Below are positions 53,972 to 64,000 of a DNA stretch of 64,000 nt, piece after piece. Position 1 is the stretch's first letter. Each line of letters begins with the position of its first letter. The DNA is from Podospora comata (lineage: Eukaryota > Ascomycota > Sordariomycetes > Sordariales > Podosporaceae): assembly GCA_017354895.1 (NCBI GenBank), contig CP071498.1, positions 124,001 through 188,000 on the forward strand, in the 5' to 3' direction. The translations under genes and the position numbers were made by a program. A model generated the notes under the pieces. That model was given only the letters and a program-made list of their open reading frames with translations. It did not search any database and was not told where the DNA came from.

Positions 53972-55024
53972 TTACAAGTTCAACCCAAACAAGGCCAGCG
54001 CCGCCTGCATTGCCGCATCAACGTCCCTCTCCGGGTGGTTCACGATCTGCATGCTGATGTAGTAAACGGGCGGGATCCAGCACCCCAAGATGGCAAGCTC
54101 CAACAAGAGGGTGTATCGGTATGCCCGCTTCCTGCTGCCTCGGAAAAACAGGAAGCCCATGACGATCCACAGCAGCAGAAACGACGTGACGGACGGTGCA
54201 AAAACCATGACTGCCCCTCTCCAGTACCGCCAGCTCAGCCCGGCTCCCGTGATGCCGAGGGTTAGTTGAACCCAGCCCAGTATGAAGAAAAACAAGAGGC
54301 TGTTGTTGTAGCTACGATAACAGTTGCCCTTGTGAAAAGGACGGCCATCTCTCCTGCTTCCTGGACTGTTTGGATCGGGAGGCCCGGCCACGCCTTCGTG
54401 ATTCCGTATCGGTCTTCCACACCAACGGCATATCTGAACCACGTCCTCGGTGCCCAATTTCACCCTCTTCCCAATCTTTAATCTCTCATCGTTGGCCACC
54501 AAGGCGCAGTCGACGCACTGGGATGCCAAAGGCCACCCCTCATCCTCGTGACTACAAGAGAGCAGGTTAGAGCGGAAGGGGTCATGCACCAGGCACGTCT
54601 TGCAATGCTGAAGGAGGAGGGTCGTCAGTTGCTCGCGGCCAAAGAGGATGCGCAGCTGGGGAGGTGAAGCGAGGGTGTGAAAAAAGCGACATGTCTTTCG
54701 GAGCTCCAGGATAGACACAAAGTTCAGATGGCGCAGAATGTTGTTCAGCAGCTCAGTGGGCAGGGCCAGCAGGTGGAGTGGAGGTTTCTCATGACTGTCT
54801 TTGCCGGCCGACGATGCTTGACTATCTGGCGGGTGAGGGGGAGAGTCTGGTTTGGGTTGGATGGCGATGAGACGAGTGATTTGAGCATGTCCATCCTCGG
54901 GCTTTCTGGCGTGCTGTTTTCCCTTGTTGGCGAGAGACGTCAGCGAGCGTCGGACCGTCGTGATGATGGATGAGAAGGGAGCTCCAGCTCCAGGCCCCAC
55001 ATCAGACGTAGCTGTTGTGGCCAT
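53972..55024 (-). CDS. F-box protein with zinc-ribbon-like Cys pairs and C-terminal membrane helices
   Basis: A single exon gives 350 residues from the ATG at 55024 (the frame is open upstream but without ATG). After a disordered N-terminus, LHLLALPTELLNNILRHLNF followed by LELRKTCRFF (about residues 82-115) is an F-box, which binds Skp1 in SCF ubiquitin ligases. Cys pairs follow in HCKTC, QCVDC and ICRWCGRP, suggesting zinc binding. Three hydrophobic helices occupy the C-terminal 110 residues (NNSLLFFFILGWVQLTLGIT, VTSFLLLWIVMGFLFF, LLLELAILGCWIPPVYYI). The combination suggests membrane-anchored substrate recruitment, which is inference. No substrate-binding repeat such as WD40 or LRR is present. 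Confidence 0.82.
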   Translation of the reverse strand: MATTATSDVGPGAGAPFSSIITTVRRSLTSLANKGKQHARKPEDGHAQITRLIAIQPKPDSPPHPPDSQASSAGKDSHEKPPLHLLALPTELLNNILRHLNFVSILELRKTCRFFHTLASPPQLRILFGREQLTTLLLQHCKTCLVHDPFRSNLLSCSHEDEGWPLASQCVDCALVANDERLKIGKRVKLGTEDVVQICRWCGRPIRNHEGVAGPPDPNSPGSRRDGRPFHKGNCYRSYNNSLLFFFILGWVQLTLGITGAGLSWRYWRGAVMVFAPSVTSFLLLWIVMGFLFFRGSRKRAYRYTLLLELAILGCWIPPVYYISMQIVNHPERDVDAAMQAALALFGLNL

Positions 55025-55450
55025 CCCGTCTCGGGCAAGCGTGAGCGTGCTTCGACGTTCCCAGATGCCCCCAAAAACAAAAGAATCCAAAATGAATCAA
55101 GATTCATGGGTGGCCCCAAAGGGCGCTACAAATGGAATGTTTTGTTGATGAGTGAGGGGTGTCAAATCAGGCAAGCAGGCGGGCGGCACTGAGGCAGGAC
55201 ACCAATGAAAGCCAGAAAAGTGGGACCACGGGGCAGGTGGGGCTTTGGGCTGAACACTTAGCATATCCGCCCACTGAGACAGCCTGCCAGCCCAGGTTGA
55301 CACCAAAACACCAAACACCCCGACACCCGTACGTTACACAGAAGCAAGTGGCAAAAGTACAGAAATCTTCTTGGATTGGCCTTTCTACTCCACATTTCCT
55401 ACATTTTCTACATGACATCCAAATACCTTATTCCCAAACTCCGATCACTG
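55025..55450. other. short intergenic region
   Basis: Promoter of the F-box gene and 3' flank of the C2H2 gene. Nothing recognised. Confidence 0.6.
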
Positions 55451-58197
55451 TTAATGTGGATACTGTTGTCCCAGGTTTGTCTGACCTGGCCCCAGCTCAT
55501 AACTCCCAAAGAACCCTCCTGGCGATGAAGCTGTCACCGTCATGGCCGAGTGCGGGCTGATGGGTGGCTTCCCCTGTCCCGGCATCTGCAGCTGCTGTGG
55601 CTGTAGCTGTAGCTGTTGCGCATGCGCATGCTGCATGTGATGCTGGTATGGCCCCTGCTGCTGCTGATACACCTGGTTCATATCAAGGCTAAGTGTGTTC
55701 GCGCTGCCTCCCTGGAAACCACCTGCGCGTCTGATGCCATGTTGGAATTGCTGCCGCACTGGAAGATTCGTGCTGCCAAAAAAGTGGTTCGGGACAAGAT
55801 TGACACCCGGCTGCTGCCGCAAGAGATAGCCGGCTGCCGCAGCCGTGTCGAAGCTGATCCCCGAGTCCCCCGAAGGCACCCGCATATGGTGGGAGGCACT
55901 CCCATCTGTTCCTCCGGAGGTCCCCAGAAGCGGCGCGCCAAATGTTGGCCGCTGTACCTGCCGCGCTGTCGGAGCCGGCACAGTGATACCAAGCTGACGC
56001 CTTGATACTTGTGCCGGGAGAAGGGATGCCACATTGGTGTCACTCAATCCTCCCGGACTGACGGCCTGTCCATAGCCTCCCGGTGACGGCGCATACGACA
56101 TCAACGGCGGCTGGCTGGGACTCGGCCAAGACGAATCGTTGTTGATGGGCGTGCCATGCGTCGAGGACGCCCCGCCGCTTTGGCCGTTACTCCCCAGTGT
56201 GTCTCTGCTCTGAATCGGATGGAGGGGTGCTGTGTGGCTAGCTCTTCTCGCCCGCTGAGGGCTTGCTGTTGGCTGTCGAGGGCCCTGGTTGCGGGTCCGT
56301 CTTGGCCGCCCAGAGAGTTGTCTTGTCCGTAAGCGGCAGGTGTCCACAACAGAGTCGATGTGTTCGTTGAAGAGGCTGAGCAGGAGGTCTGGGTCGTGGA
56401 GAGGAAACTCCGTCGCAAGCCGCTGCCTGAGTTCATCGCGGGAGGACGGCTTCCTGAATTCAGCATGCACCTCATCCAATTCTGTAGGGGGCACAAAATC
56501 TTACCAGGCGTTAGTAACTATATCACACCAAAATTGAGTAGTTGTGGGTGCTTACTATGGTCAGGGATCCCTTCCTCCGTGCCAAACAACACGTCCCAGA
56601 GCGTATCCCAACAGTCCACCTTTGAGTTTGCTTTTCTCCCATTGAGAACCTCCTCCACCTGTGGCGTGATGCCGTCTTCGGGGTCCAGACTTGATGGCAC
56701 ATCCTGTACTTCACACATGAGATGTACCTCTACGGCCGAATGGGCGACCAAGTCCACGTGGCTTCCTAGATCCTCCTTGCATCGCGGACACATAAACAGC
56801 GGTATCGAGTTTTGTCGGTGGAAGTTCTTGATGTGCCGTTTGAGCTGAGGGATGTCGGGGAAGGACTGTACGGCGCAGCTCTGAAAGTCTCGAACGTTGA
56901 ATCTGATGGGGTTTCTCTTGCGGAACGGACAGCTAAAGTTTTGGCCGTGACCATGGTCCGTTATTCTTTGTCGCTTACCGCCACCGCCCTGGCGATCATC
57001 TCCCTCGTCGCCATCCCCGTCTTCTTCTTCCTCTCCGCCTTCGAGGCCCCCACTGAGTCTTTTTTTCGTCCCGTTGTGGTTTTTACGACTGCCCTGGCCA
57101 CTTGATGTGCCACCATAGCCAGTTGTGTCGGCCGTGCCTTGGATAGGAGTGCTGTTGAAACCTGCATGACTGCGAGCTGCCTCGTTCATTGGCGGGACAG
57201 CAGAGTCGGCGAAATGCCGGCTACCGGACCGGACAACATATGATAGTTCGTCGAGACAGTAACTCACCGATTGGTAGGCCGCTGACGCGGTGCCTTGGCT
57301 CAGTTCACAGAGCTCGACACCAAACACATGCTTGAGGGCTCTGTCGAGGAAATCCTGCACCGAGTTGTCGTCCACTTCTACGTCGCTCAGAGAATCTGGC
57401 GTATTTTCATCTGCCGAGGAATGGAATCCGTCCGGTGTGGACGGACAGCCTCCATCTGCTTCAGAAGATAACTCATCCCGTTGCTGTGCCGGCTCGTTGT
57501 TATCGCCTTCCTCCTTGCCAACTATGTCGCAAGCGGCCCTGAGGTCTGGATTCGCCGCATCATCCGTAATCGATCCAGCTTGTTTCTCGATAGGTGGAGG
57601 ATGTGTGATATAGTCTGAACTCCTCCGGTATGGCCGATCCGAATGCACTTTCCGAGGTGATGGCGGAATGTCACTCACTGGCTGGCGTTGGCGAAATGAA
57701 GAGGATCTGTCAGTATCGATAGGAGCCAGAGGCTTTGTCGGTAATGAAGAGCAAGCGATAGAGCGAGATGGAGAGCCGTGAGGGTAGGGAGGTGATGATG
57801 CCAGCACCGATTCAACATCAAACGTTTCTTCGTCAATGGCATCAGGACTTTCGGGCTCGGTGATGTCGGTGACAGTTGAAGCGGCAGTTAATCCAGAGGC
57901 CACAGACCAGCCGGTGTTTGACCTTCGTTGTTGGAAGTTCAACTGAAACCTCTCACATGAGTCTCGCCTCTCCGGCTGACGGCGCTCGGCGATGGTGTCC
58001 TTGATGGTACGAATGGGAATGGGTTGATCCTCTTGAAAGCCTACCCGAAGCGGCCGGTCTGGAAGGGTTTCCTTGACTGAAGAATCTGTACCGGATCTGA
58101 TATTCTTTGCTGGTGCTGGTATTGCTGCTGCTGTGACGGAAGATGCGTCGTGGGTGGCGGTTGCAGCTCGTGTTGCTGGTGAGGTGAAAGATTCCAT
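55451..58197 (-). CDS. large C2H2-type zinc-finger protein with Gln-rich tail
   Basis: Two exons, 58197-56556 and 56481-55451, give 890 residues. The first 350 residues are Ser/Pro-rich and disordered, then an acidic Gly run (EGGEEEEDGDGDEGDD) and a basic patch GGGKRQRITDHGHGQNFSC. Zinc-finger-like elements follow: FSCPFRKRNP, RDFQSCAVQSFPDIPQLKRH with IKNFH, and LFMCPRCKEDLGSHVDLVAH. This architecture is a widespread fungal family of unknown function annotated as C2H2 proteins. The C-terminal 300 residues are rich in Gln, Gly, Ser and His (QQQQGPYQHHMQHAHAQQLQ). The intron has a perfect TACTAAC; the acceptor is taken as CTACAG, but an AAG 10 nt after the branch site would keep the same frame and add seven codons. 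Confidence 0.85.
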
Positions 58198-60130
58198 TAT
58201 ACGCAAAGGTGAAGGGCCGGGGCCCTATAGTGTGTAGAGTCTGGTTGACGATAGGTCAGGTGTAGAATGCGGGCTTCCTCGTCGGAATGAACGTCGTCGT
58301 GCTATATCAGATTGTGTTGTTTGTGTGTGAACTGGGAACTGGTAGGACACGGCTGCAGCTAATATTGCATCTGGCAGCACAACCACACAGTCTGCCCGGG
58401 CATCGACGGGAGGAACCCGTAACGACAACCCAGACATGATTCCTATTTGAACTGGTCTATCCAGCAAGCGCAAGGCTGTGGTGGGATGCCGCTCGCACCC
58501 AGCGTGGTGAGGTCAGGGGCGGGCCTCCATGGGCTGCCGCTGATGCGCCACAGATGGGAATAACTGAAGAGGCACTGGCTGGCGGGTATGGGAAGCCGCT
58601 TGCAAGGGACCGAGGGTTTCTGCGGCCCAGCCTCGACCCAAACTACAGGGGGGAGTGCAACCCATCAAGGCAGAATGTATGGCAGCGTGGCAGTGCCTTT
58701 TAACTCCGCCGGGCGGGTGCATCATTGGGTCTGGTGCATTGGGTCTGGCGAACTTCAACCTCAGACTTGAAGTTTCCAGCCATGTTGTCGTCTGCTCCCA
58801 GTCGATTGGTTGTGATTGCCCTTTCTCAGGGTGCTGCTCAGGTGCTGTTGATTTTCCGATAAGAACACTAGTCCTGATCTTTACAAACCTCCTTGGCCGC
58901 ATTCGTTGTTGCTGTGTAAAAGTAGGCGCAACGTGAGCCTTCTCGGGGTCGGGTATCCAGCATCATGTTGCGCTGACTGGGGGAACATCAAACTCGATGG
59001 TCAGGTACCAGGTGGCCCATCCCGTAATGTCACATAACCAAGCTGTCAGAAGTAGGAAGCGATCATGAAACCAAACAGAAGGGACCTGTGAGGGAGCAAG
59101 AAGGAAGAGGCAACCACAGAGATCAGCCACGGCCTGGCAGGGACTGTGCACAGCTTTCTTGGCGTGGAGGTGGCTGGAGGCTGGAGCGCAAGTAGGATGG
59201 TGGGTCCATCAACAACGACATCACATCACAACGTCTTCAATGCCCGTCCCAAATCGACAGTCAGACCAAGTTTGAGCCGCCATTCCGACCACCGCCGCAA
59301 CCCTCGCAGAGATTGCAGACACCTCGAGATGGTGCTCCTGACATGTTTCTTGGAGACTCTTTGTCTTTTTACCCCCTCCTGACTGACCAGCATGGTTGGT
59401 TCAACGGTCAACCTTGCGAGTGTCTGCCCAGTGCTAGCAAACAGCCAGGCACACACACTCCAGGTTCTCTGAGCGACACACAACCCAGCCCGACCCGACG
59501 CTTCTCTGCAGACTCGACCTGTAGGACACCGCGGTAGATTTCATACCGTGGTGTCTCTGGAATGTCTTGAGCAGTCCCTGCTGTTCTCTCGCCAGTCCAG
59601 CACAGGCAGGCTTCCCCTTTTCCCCTCAAGAGGTAGATGTCCGGAACTTGCCGTTCAATGATCCGTCAGCTGCCGGACAGCTGGCAGCTGGTGGTAGTCA
59701 CTGGAACAAACTTTGCACAAGAGCTGGTGTGCACAAAACAGAAGGCTGGAGGGGCGGGTCAGGTGCACAAGGCTCGCTTATTACCTTAGGCACCGTGGTA
59801 GCTGTAGTTTGCGGGAGCTTCTGCTGAACACTGGCAGCTACAGCACCTGGGGTAGCAAACAAACCAGCAACACATCAGAAGCATCATCAGCGACGGCCGG
59901 GGGAGCTTTTGATTTTTCGACTCGTCAACAACACCCGTCGCGAGAAAAACACCCGACAACAAATCCATCCACCAACCCCACGATCTTGTTGTTCCCATTC
60001 CCGTCCTGTTCTTCGATTACACAGCTCCCATCAATCAAAGCGCTACCGCCTATTTTTTTGCCCGCCCATCTGCACACCGCACACCGCACACCCCGCGCCT
60101 CGCAGCACATCACAACACTTCATCATCACC
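58198..60130. other. divergent promoter region, no gene seen
   Basis: 1.9 kb between the C2H2 gene (leftward) and histone H2A.Z (rightward). The 250 nt before 60131 are C/A-rich leader sequence. Open frames up to 160 codons overlap this leader and have no domain. Confidence 0.6.
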
Positions 60131-61006
60131 ATGGCTGGCGGAAAAGGAAAGTCCTCGGGCGGCAAGAGCTCTGGTGGCAAGACATCCGGTATTGAGGGTT
60201 CCAAGAAGCAGCAGAGCCATTCTCAACGCGCCGGTCTGCAGGTATGTCGTGTCCCGCTGAAGCTGGCCTCTTTTTCTTCCATTTCATCGTCGATTCCCTC
60301 CCGCTGCCCGCATTGGGACCTGCTCCGTGAGCTATCATGAGCACGCGTCTGCCGCGCATTCCGGACCTAGCTGTTGTTTTTGCCCTCCCCCATCGCCCAA
60401 TGTCGCGCCCACCTTGTCCACCTCGGCGGTGCTCTGCGCATGCATTGCGCCTACCTGCCCGCTGCTGTCAGGTCAGGCACAAGGTCTACCATCAAAACCG
60501 GTGCCAGACCTTGTCGCATTGCATTGATGCTTATGGCAATTTCTTTGTTGTTCTTGGGGGTTCCCCCGCCTCGCAGTGACACCAGCATGCTAACACCAGA
60601 TTCTTTAGTTTCCCTGCGGCCGTGTGAAGCGCTTCTTGAAGCAAAACACCCAAAATAAGATGCGCGTCGGCGCCAAGGCTGCTGTCTACGTTACTGCCGT
60701 ACTGGAATACTTGACTGCCGAAGTTCTCGAGCTTGCTGGAGTACGTTGTCCCATCTCAACCCACCTCCTCGTCTGTCCGCCTCAAGCCTGGGCTAACTGT
60801 TATCTCTTTGAATTTAGAACGCTGCCAAGGATCTCAAGGTCAAGCGTATCACTCCCCGCCATCTCCAGCTCGCCATCCGTGGTGACGAAGAGCTCGATAC
60901 CCTGATCCGTGCCACCATCGCCTTCGGTGGTGTTCTCCCACACATCAACCGCGCCCTTCTGCTCAAGGTGGAGCAGAAGAAGAAGGCCAAGGCCGCCGAG
61001 GCATAA
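60131..61006 (+). CDS. hH2Az: histone variant H2A.Z
   Basis: Three exons, 60131-60241, 60609-60740 and 60818-61006, give 143 residues. The Gly/Lys tail ([20 protein letters not shown]) leads to [20 protein letters not shown], the histone fold [21 protein letters not shown], and [20 protein letters not shown] followed by PHINRALL, the H2A.Z-specific acidic patch and docking region. The spacing LDTLI and the absence of an SQ motif distinguish it from canonical H2A. It replaces H2A in nucleosomes flanking promoters through the SWR1 complex. The 367-nt first intron is long for this window, common in fungal histone genes, and could hold regulatory sequence. FPC replaces the common FPV. Confidence 0.97.
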
Positions 61007-61833
61007 AAACAAGACCCTCTCGGACCCGACAAATTTTCTTTTGGGCACTGTATTTGCAAAACAAGTGCAACATACGTTTAACTGATGAACCGGCCGTTGT
61101 AGCAGCACGTGCGATGATAGGGTGGTGTCAATTTTGAGGGATGCGGGTTTAATTTGTTTGCTGCACCGGGATACTGATATCTGGTGGATTTTTATTTTTC
61201 TTTAATGTCGGAAGCCTGCGGACACTAGCGACCGAGGTAGAGGGCTGGCTGCCAGCAGACTGTGCAATACAGGCAGGTCTCCCAGTGGCCTTTCCACGAC
61301 ACACAAGCCAACCTCGTTTGTCATCATTATCTGGGAACAGTGATGAGCCCTGACCCATGACAGGACGGGTGGGAAGGGAGAGGGAAATGCCAGTGGGAAA
61401 CGGTGCTGATCCTTTGGTCCTGCATACACACACACGCGCGCGCGCGCTTGGGCAACACCTCGATATGCTACAACATTACAGAGCAGGATATTGGTGAGGA
61501 GAGGTTATCTTAGGTAGCGAAGCCAGGACCCTGGGGTCCACGTGGTGCCAGATGGATGCTTTTACTACGCCCCTGTCAGTATTTCATTTGTCACTGCTAT
61601 GTGAATGTCTGTTATTGGTCAAAATTTCTTTGCTCATGTGTCTTGATGCTAGGGTTGACGACGTCTGGAGGGTAATATATAGGTAATTTGTACCATTTAG
61701 GTGATTCCATCCTCTTTTAGTTGCTGTGCTATGCTGACTCTGACAGCAGCATCACGGCATTGTACCCTGCTCCCGTTGCCGTCTCGGCTGGTCTAGATCG
61801 CCACCTACTTCGCCTGTCTCGAGCTGGATGCTT
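61007..61833. other. intergenic between convergent genes
   Basis: 3' flanks of H2A.Z and of the zinc-binding protein. Holds the alternating purine-pyrimidine tract at 61421-61447; otherwise nothing recognised. Confidence 0.6.
61421..61447. repeat. alternating pyrimidine-purine tract, (CA)n(CG)n
   Basis: Twenty-seven nucleotides alternate strictly between pyrimidine and purine, with five CA followed by six CG units. Such tracts favour left-handed Z-DNA under negative supercoiling. Confidence 0.9.
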
Positions 61834-62568
61834 TCAGAACAACGTCATTACCATATCGGTGTCTTGCTTCTCGGGCTCGGGACCCGGATCAACAGCCTCC
61901 CACCTGTAACCATTTTCGTTGTCTCGAGTCAACGTTACCCTTCCCTGTTCATAAGCCTCAAAGATCATATGCCGGCACTCGGAACGGTAGTCGCAGTGCA
62001 AGAAGCAGTCGTGCTTCTTGTTGACGTACAGGCGTTCTTTGGCCAGGACGACCCTTTGCCTGTGACTAGATGTCTTGATGGGGGGCCACTGTACCTTTTC
62101 CATTTCAGCGCCGTCTTCATCGTCATCCGAGGCAGGGGAGAAAAAAGACAGCGGGGTGGGCTGAAAGGTAACATAAGATTCCGCCGCCAGCTTTGCCGGT
62201 GTGCAGGAAGTTGAAGACGAGGGAGAAGACAAGGCCAGGCGACGCCAGGAGTTGTAACGCGCCCAGCCAGAATAGTCAAACGTGGAGGCACAGGTTCGGT
62301 TGCACCGTCGCTTTTGAAGCTGCTTCGGGCGCTTAGAATTGGGGTTGGGCTTGACGACGGGAGAGGTGAGAGTGGTGCAGAAGTAATGCGAGCAAGCCAG
62401 GCAGCGGCGAGTGGTGGCAATACGGTACTTGGCGCCACAGTTGTGACAGCGCCATTTCCATCTTTGGGGGCTTAGAGGGGGAGGAAGGGAAGTGATGAAG
62501 TTGGTGACTGGTGGTGAGGATATTCGAGGAGGGGTGGGCGGGAGCATTGCTGGGAGCATTTCAATCAT
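61834..62568 (-). CDS. small Cys-rich zinc-binding protein, fungal-specific
   Basis: A 244-residue reading from ATG 62568 (MIEMLPAMLPPTPPRISSPP). The frame stays open further up, with other ATGs at 62799 and 62772, so the N-terminus is uncertain. WKWRCHNCGAKYRIATTRRC, LACSHYFC, KRRCNRTCASTFDYSGWARY and later KKHDCFLHCDYRSECRHMIF form Cys/His pairs spaced like treble-clef or ribbon zinc sites. Similar short proteins with W-x-C-x2-C and SxFDYxGW blocks occur widely in Sordariomycetes without assigned function. The C-terminus is acidic. No intron is needed. Confidence 0.7.
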   Translation of the reverse strand: MIEMLPAMLPPTPPRISSPPVTNFITSLPPPLSPQRWKWRCHNCGAKYRIATTRRCLACSHYFCTTLTSPVVKPNPNSKRPKQLQKRRCNRTCASTFDYSGWARYNSWRRLALSSPSSSTSCTPAKLAAESYVTFQPTPLSFFSPASDDDEDGAEMEKVQWPPIKTSSHRQRVVLAKERLYVNKKHDCFLHCDYRSECRHMIFEAYEQGRVTLTRDNENGYRWEAVDPGPEPEKQDTDMVMTLF

Positions 62569-64000
62569 AGTCTTTGATTTGAGACAAGCACTAGTTCGTG
62601 AAAGCGGTGGGCGTGGGCTTGACAGGAGAGATGCTAGGCCTATTAGTTTTTCAGTGTCAAGACAAAATGGAAGTAACAAATGACGTTCTGGCTTGGGTTG
62701 GTTTCCAGCTCTGGTTTGAAAACGGGAGCCGCACCCGCTACTTGACACGCCGTGGATCAAAGAAATGGCCATGACTTTGAACAACAGAGACAACAACATT
62801 CTAGTTTTGGCTGATTCCAAAAATACTGCATAGCCTCTTTGTGTCGACACTTGGCTCAGCTGTATCAGAGCATCGACACCACTACCTACACCACGTTAGA
62901 ATCTAGATACTCGGCGCTGAAAGAACAGAGAGTCAAAGACTTCTTTCGAGAAAACACTTAGGAATTGTCTTTGACAGCGGCGGCAGGCACTAATACAGTG
63001 CTATTTTCGGATGGCCAGTCGCAGACACAAGGTTACTTGCAACCATGTGTGTGACGATGGCCTCTCGGCCGCCATCTGGCTCAGTCCCTGACAGGGTGGC
63101 AGCTTGCAAAGTGAACCCACATCACGGTGAGATGAGATGAGGTCACAACGGCCAGAGGTGTCAGTCGGCGGTGGTCGGCATCAGGGTCGTGTTGGCGAGA
63201 TTAGGAGAGCAGGCGTCGGCTTGCACAGTAGATCCAAGCGTCGGGATACACTGTAGACGATACCCACAAGCAAACACTGTGGGACCCTTCCGAGATGACG
63301 ACTCCAGCGGCCCCGCAAGCAACGGCCAGCGCTAGAATCAGGAGAAAAGGGGTTCTTTTATTCTGCCGGGTTCAGCTCCGAGATCAGCCCCCTTGTTGAG
63401 TGTTGACAGGCACACAGGGGAGAAAGAGGACGGGAGGGAGTCGGTCGGCGTGGGAGGCATCATGTGACGGCCATGGATGCCCCGGGCATAAAACATCGAG
63501 GATAGGAGGCACGCCCATACAGGCTCTCGACCAGTGGAAGGGCTTTGTTGCCTTGCATCCAATGACGAGCACTGGGGAGCCAATGGCAGGGCCACAAGAC
63601 GCTCTGACAAAAGCATCCATCCATTCAGAACCCGGGCGGCAGAACCTGGAACTTGACGGCGGGGAGGGCGGCAAGGCACATCTTGTATGAGAGAAAGAAG
63701 CAACAAAAAATGGCGACGGGAGTGGATAGAGATGGGCATCTGGCATGGGGGGAAAGAGAAGACAATCTGAATGAATCCAACCTGGAAGGGGGGAAAATGA
63801 AGAAGGTGCAAGCCATGGGGACGAGCTTGCGCTTGGCACGCTGGATGTGGTGGGGCCATAAAAAGGTGGGACGATTGTATCCATTCTCGCTCCCTCCCGC
63901 TGGCCTGGTCTCTTCACCCTTTTTAGCATCTTGGGACTATTTTGTGGCCGACTGCCTCCCCACCCTCTGGATCGCCTGTTTTTTGCATTCACCGCCACAG
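62569..64000. other. right-end intergenic region
   Basis: No convincing gene. Open frames on the minus strand near 63.3-64.0 kb are Pro/Ser-rich without a domain. CATAAAAAGG at about 63857-63866 on the plus strand followed by C/T-rich sequence resembles a TATA box and leader of a rightward gene starting beyond the window. Confidence 0.45.

Noticed and set aside
63338-63998. Minus-strand frames at the right end
   Set aside because: Pro/Ser-rich without a domain; they overlap what looks like a TATA box and leader of a rightward gene.

Overview
The window is nuclear DNA of a filamentous ascomycete (Pezizomycotina), most likely a Sordariomycete. The reasons are short introns of about 50-90 nt with GTRNGT donors and CTRAC-type branch sites, a HET-domain gene, an RNAi-type RNA-dependent RNA polymerase locus, a three-exon histone H2A.Z gene, a GH7 cellulase start, a PDR-type ABC transporter and a Zn2Cys6 regulator. 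Exact genus is not determinable by eye. No rRNA, CRISPR array or intact transposon was seen; one tRNA-Gly(GCC) is present.

Layout. 1-6.3 kb (all minus strand): start of a secreted GH7 cellobiohydrolase, a secreted GMC oxidoreductase and a secreted PL1-like pectate lyase paralogue, a set suggesting plant biomass attack. 6.9-11.8 kb: a nuclear-looking coiled-coil protein, a small orphan ORF and a cytochrome P450. 13.0-14.7 kb: a striking secreted Val/Thr repeat protein. 17.3-19.9 kb: a HET-domain gene, a nine-copy octanucleotide repeat and the tRNA gene. 20.4-28.5 kb: a DUF2985-type membrane protein, a secreted SH3-GH24 lysozyme, a PHO89-type phosphate symporter and a secreted beta-propeller protein. 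28.8-30.5 kb: a methionine-permease-like transporter, followed by about 3.2 kb with no convincing gene. 33.7-43.2 kb: a Golgi GT31/PAN glycosyltransferase convergent with a Zn2Cys6 regulator, which is divergent from a 1410-residue PDR drug-efflux pump. 43.4-48.5 kb (minus strand): a multi-pass membrane protein, an enol-lactonase-like hydrolase with an EthD-like N-terminal half, and a MetE-like zinc methyltransferase. 49.7-53.5 kb: an RNA-dependent RNA polymerase locus interrupted by apparent stops and a frameshift. 54-64 kb: an F-box/membrane protein, a large C2H2 protein, histone H2A.Z and a small zinc-binding protein.

Functional reading (inference). The left end looks like extracellular polysaccharide degradation; the 35-48 kb block combines a regulator, an efflux pump and two or three unusual catabolic-looking enzymes and could be a small xenobiotic or aromatic-handling neighbourhood, although no co-regulation can be shown from sequence. 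The most unusual items are the Val/Thr repeat protein, the PL1-like protein with altered active-site blocks, and the interrupted RNAi polymerase. Several frame problems (8.2 kb, 51.8 kb, 52.1 kb) lie at or near short homopolymers, so sequencing indels compete with genuine gene decay. All splice junctions and coordinates were worked out by hand.
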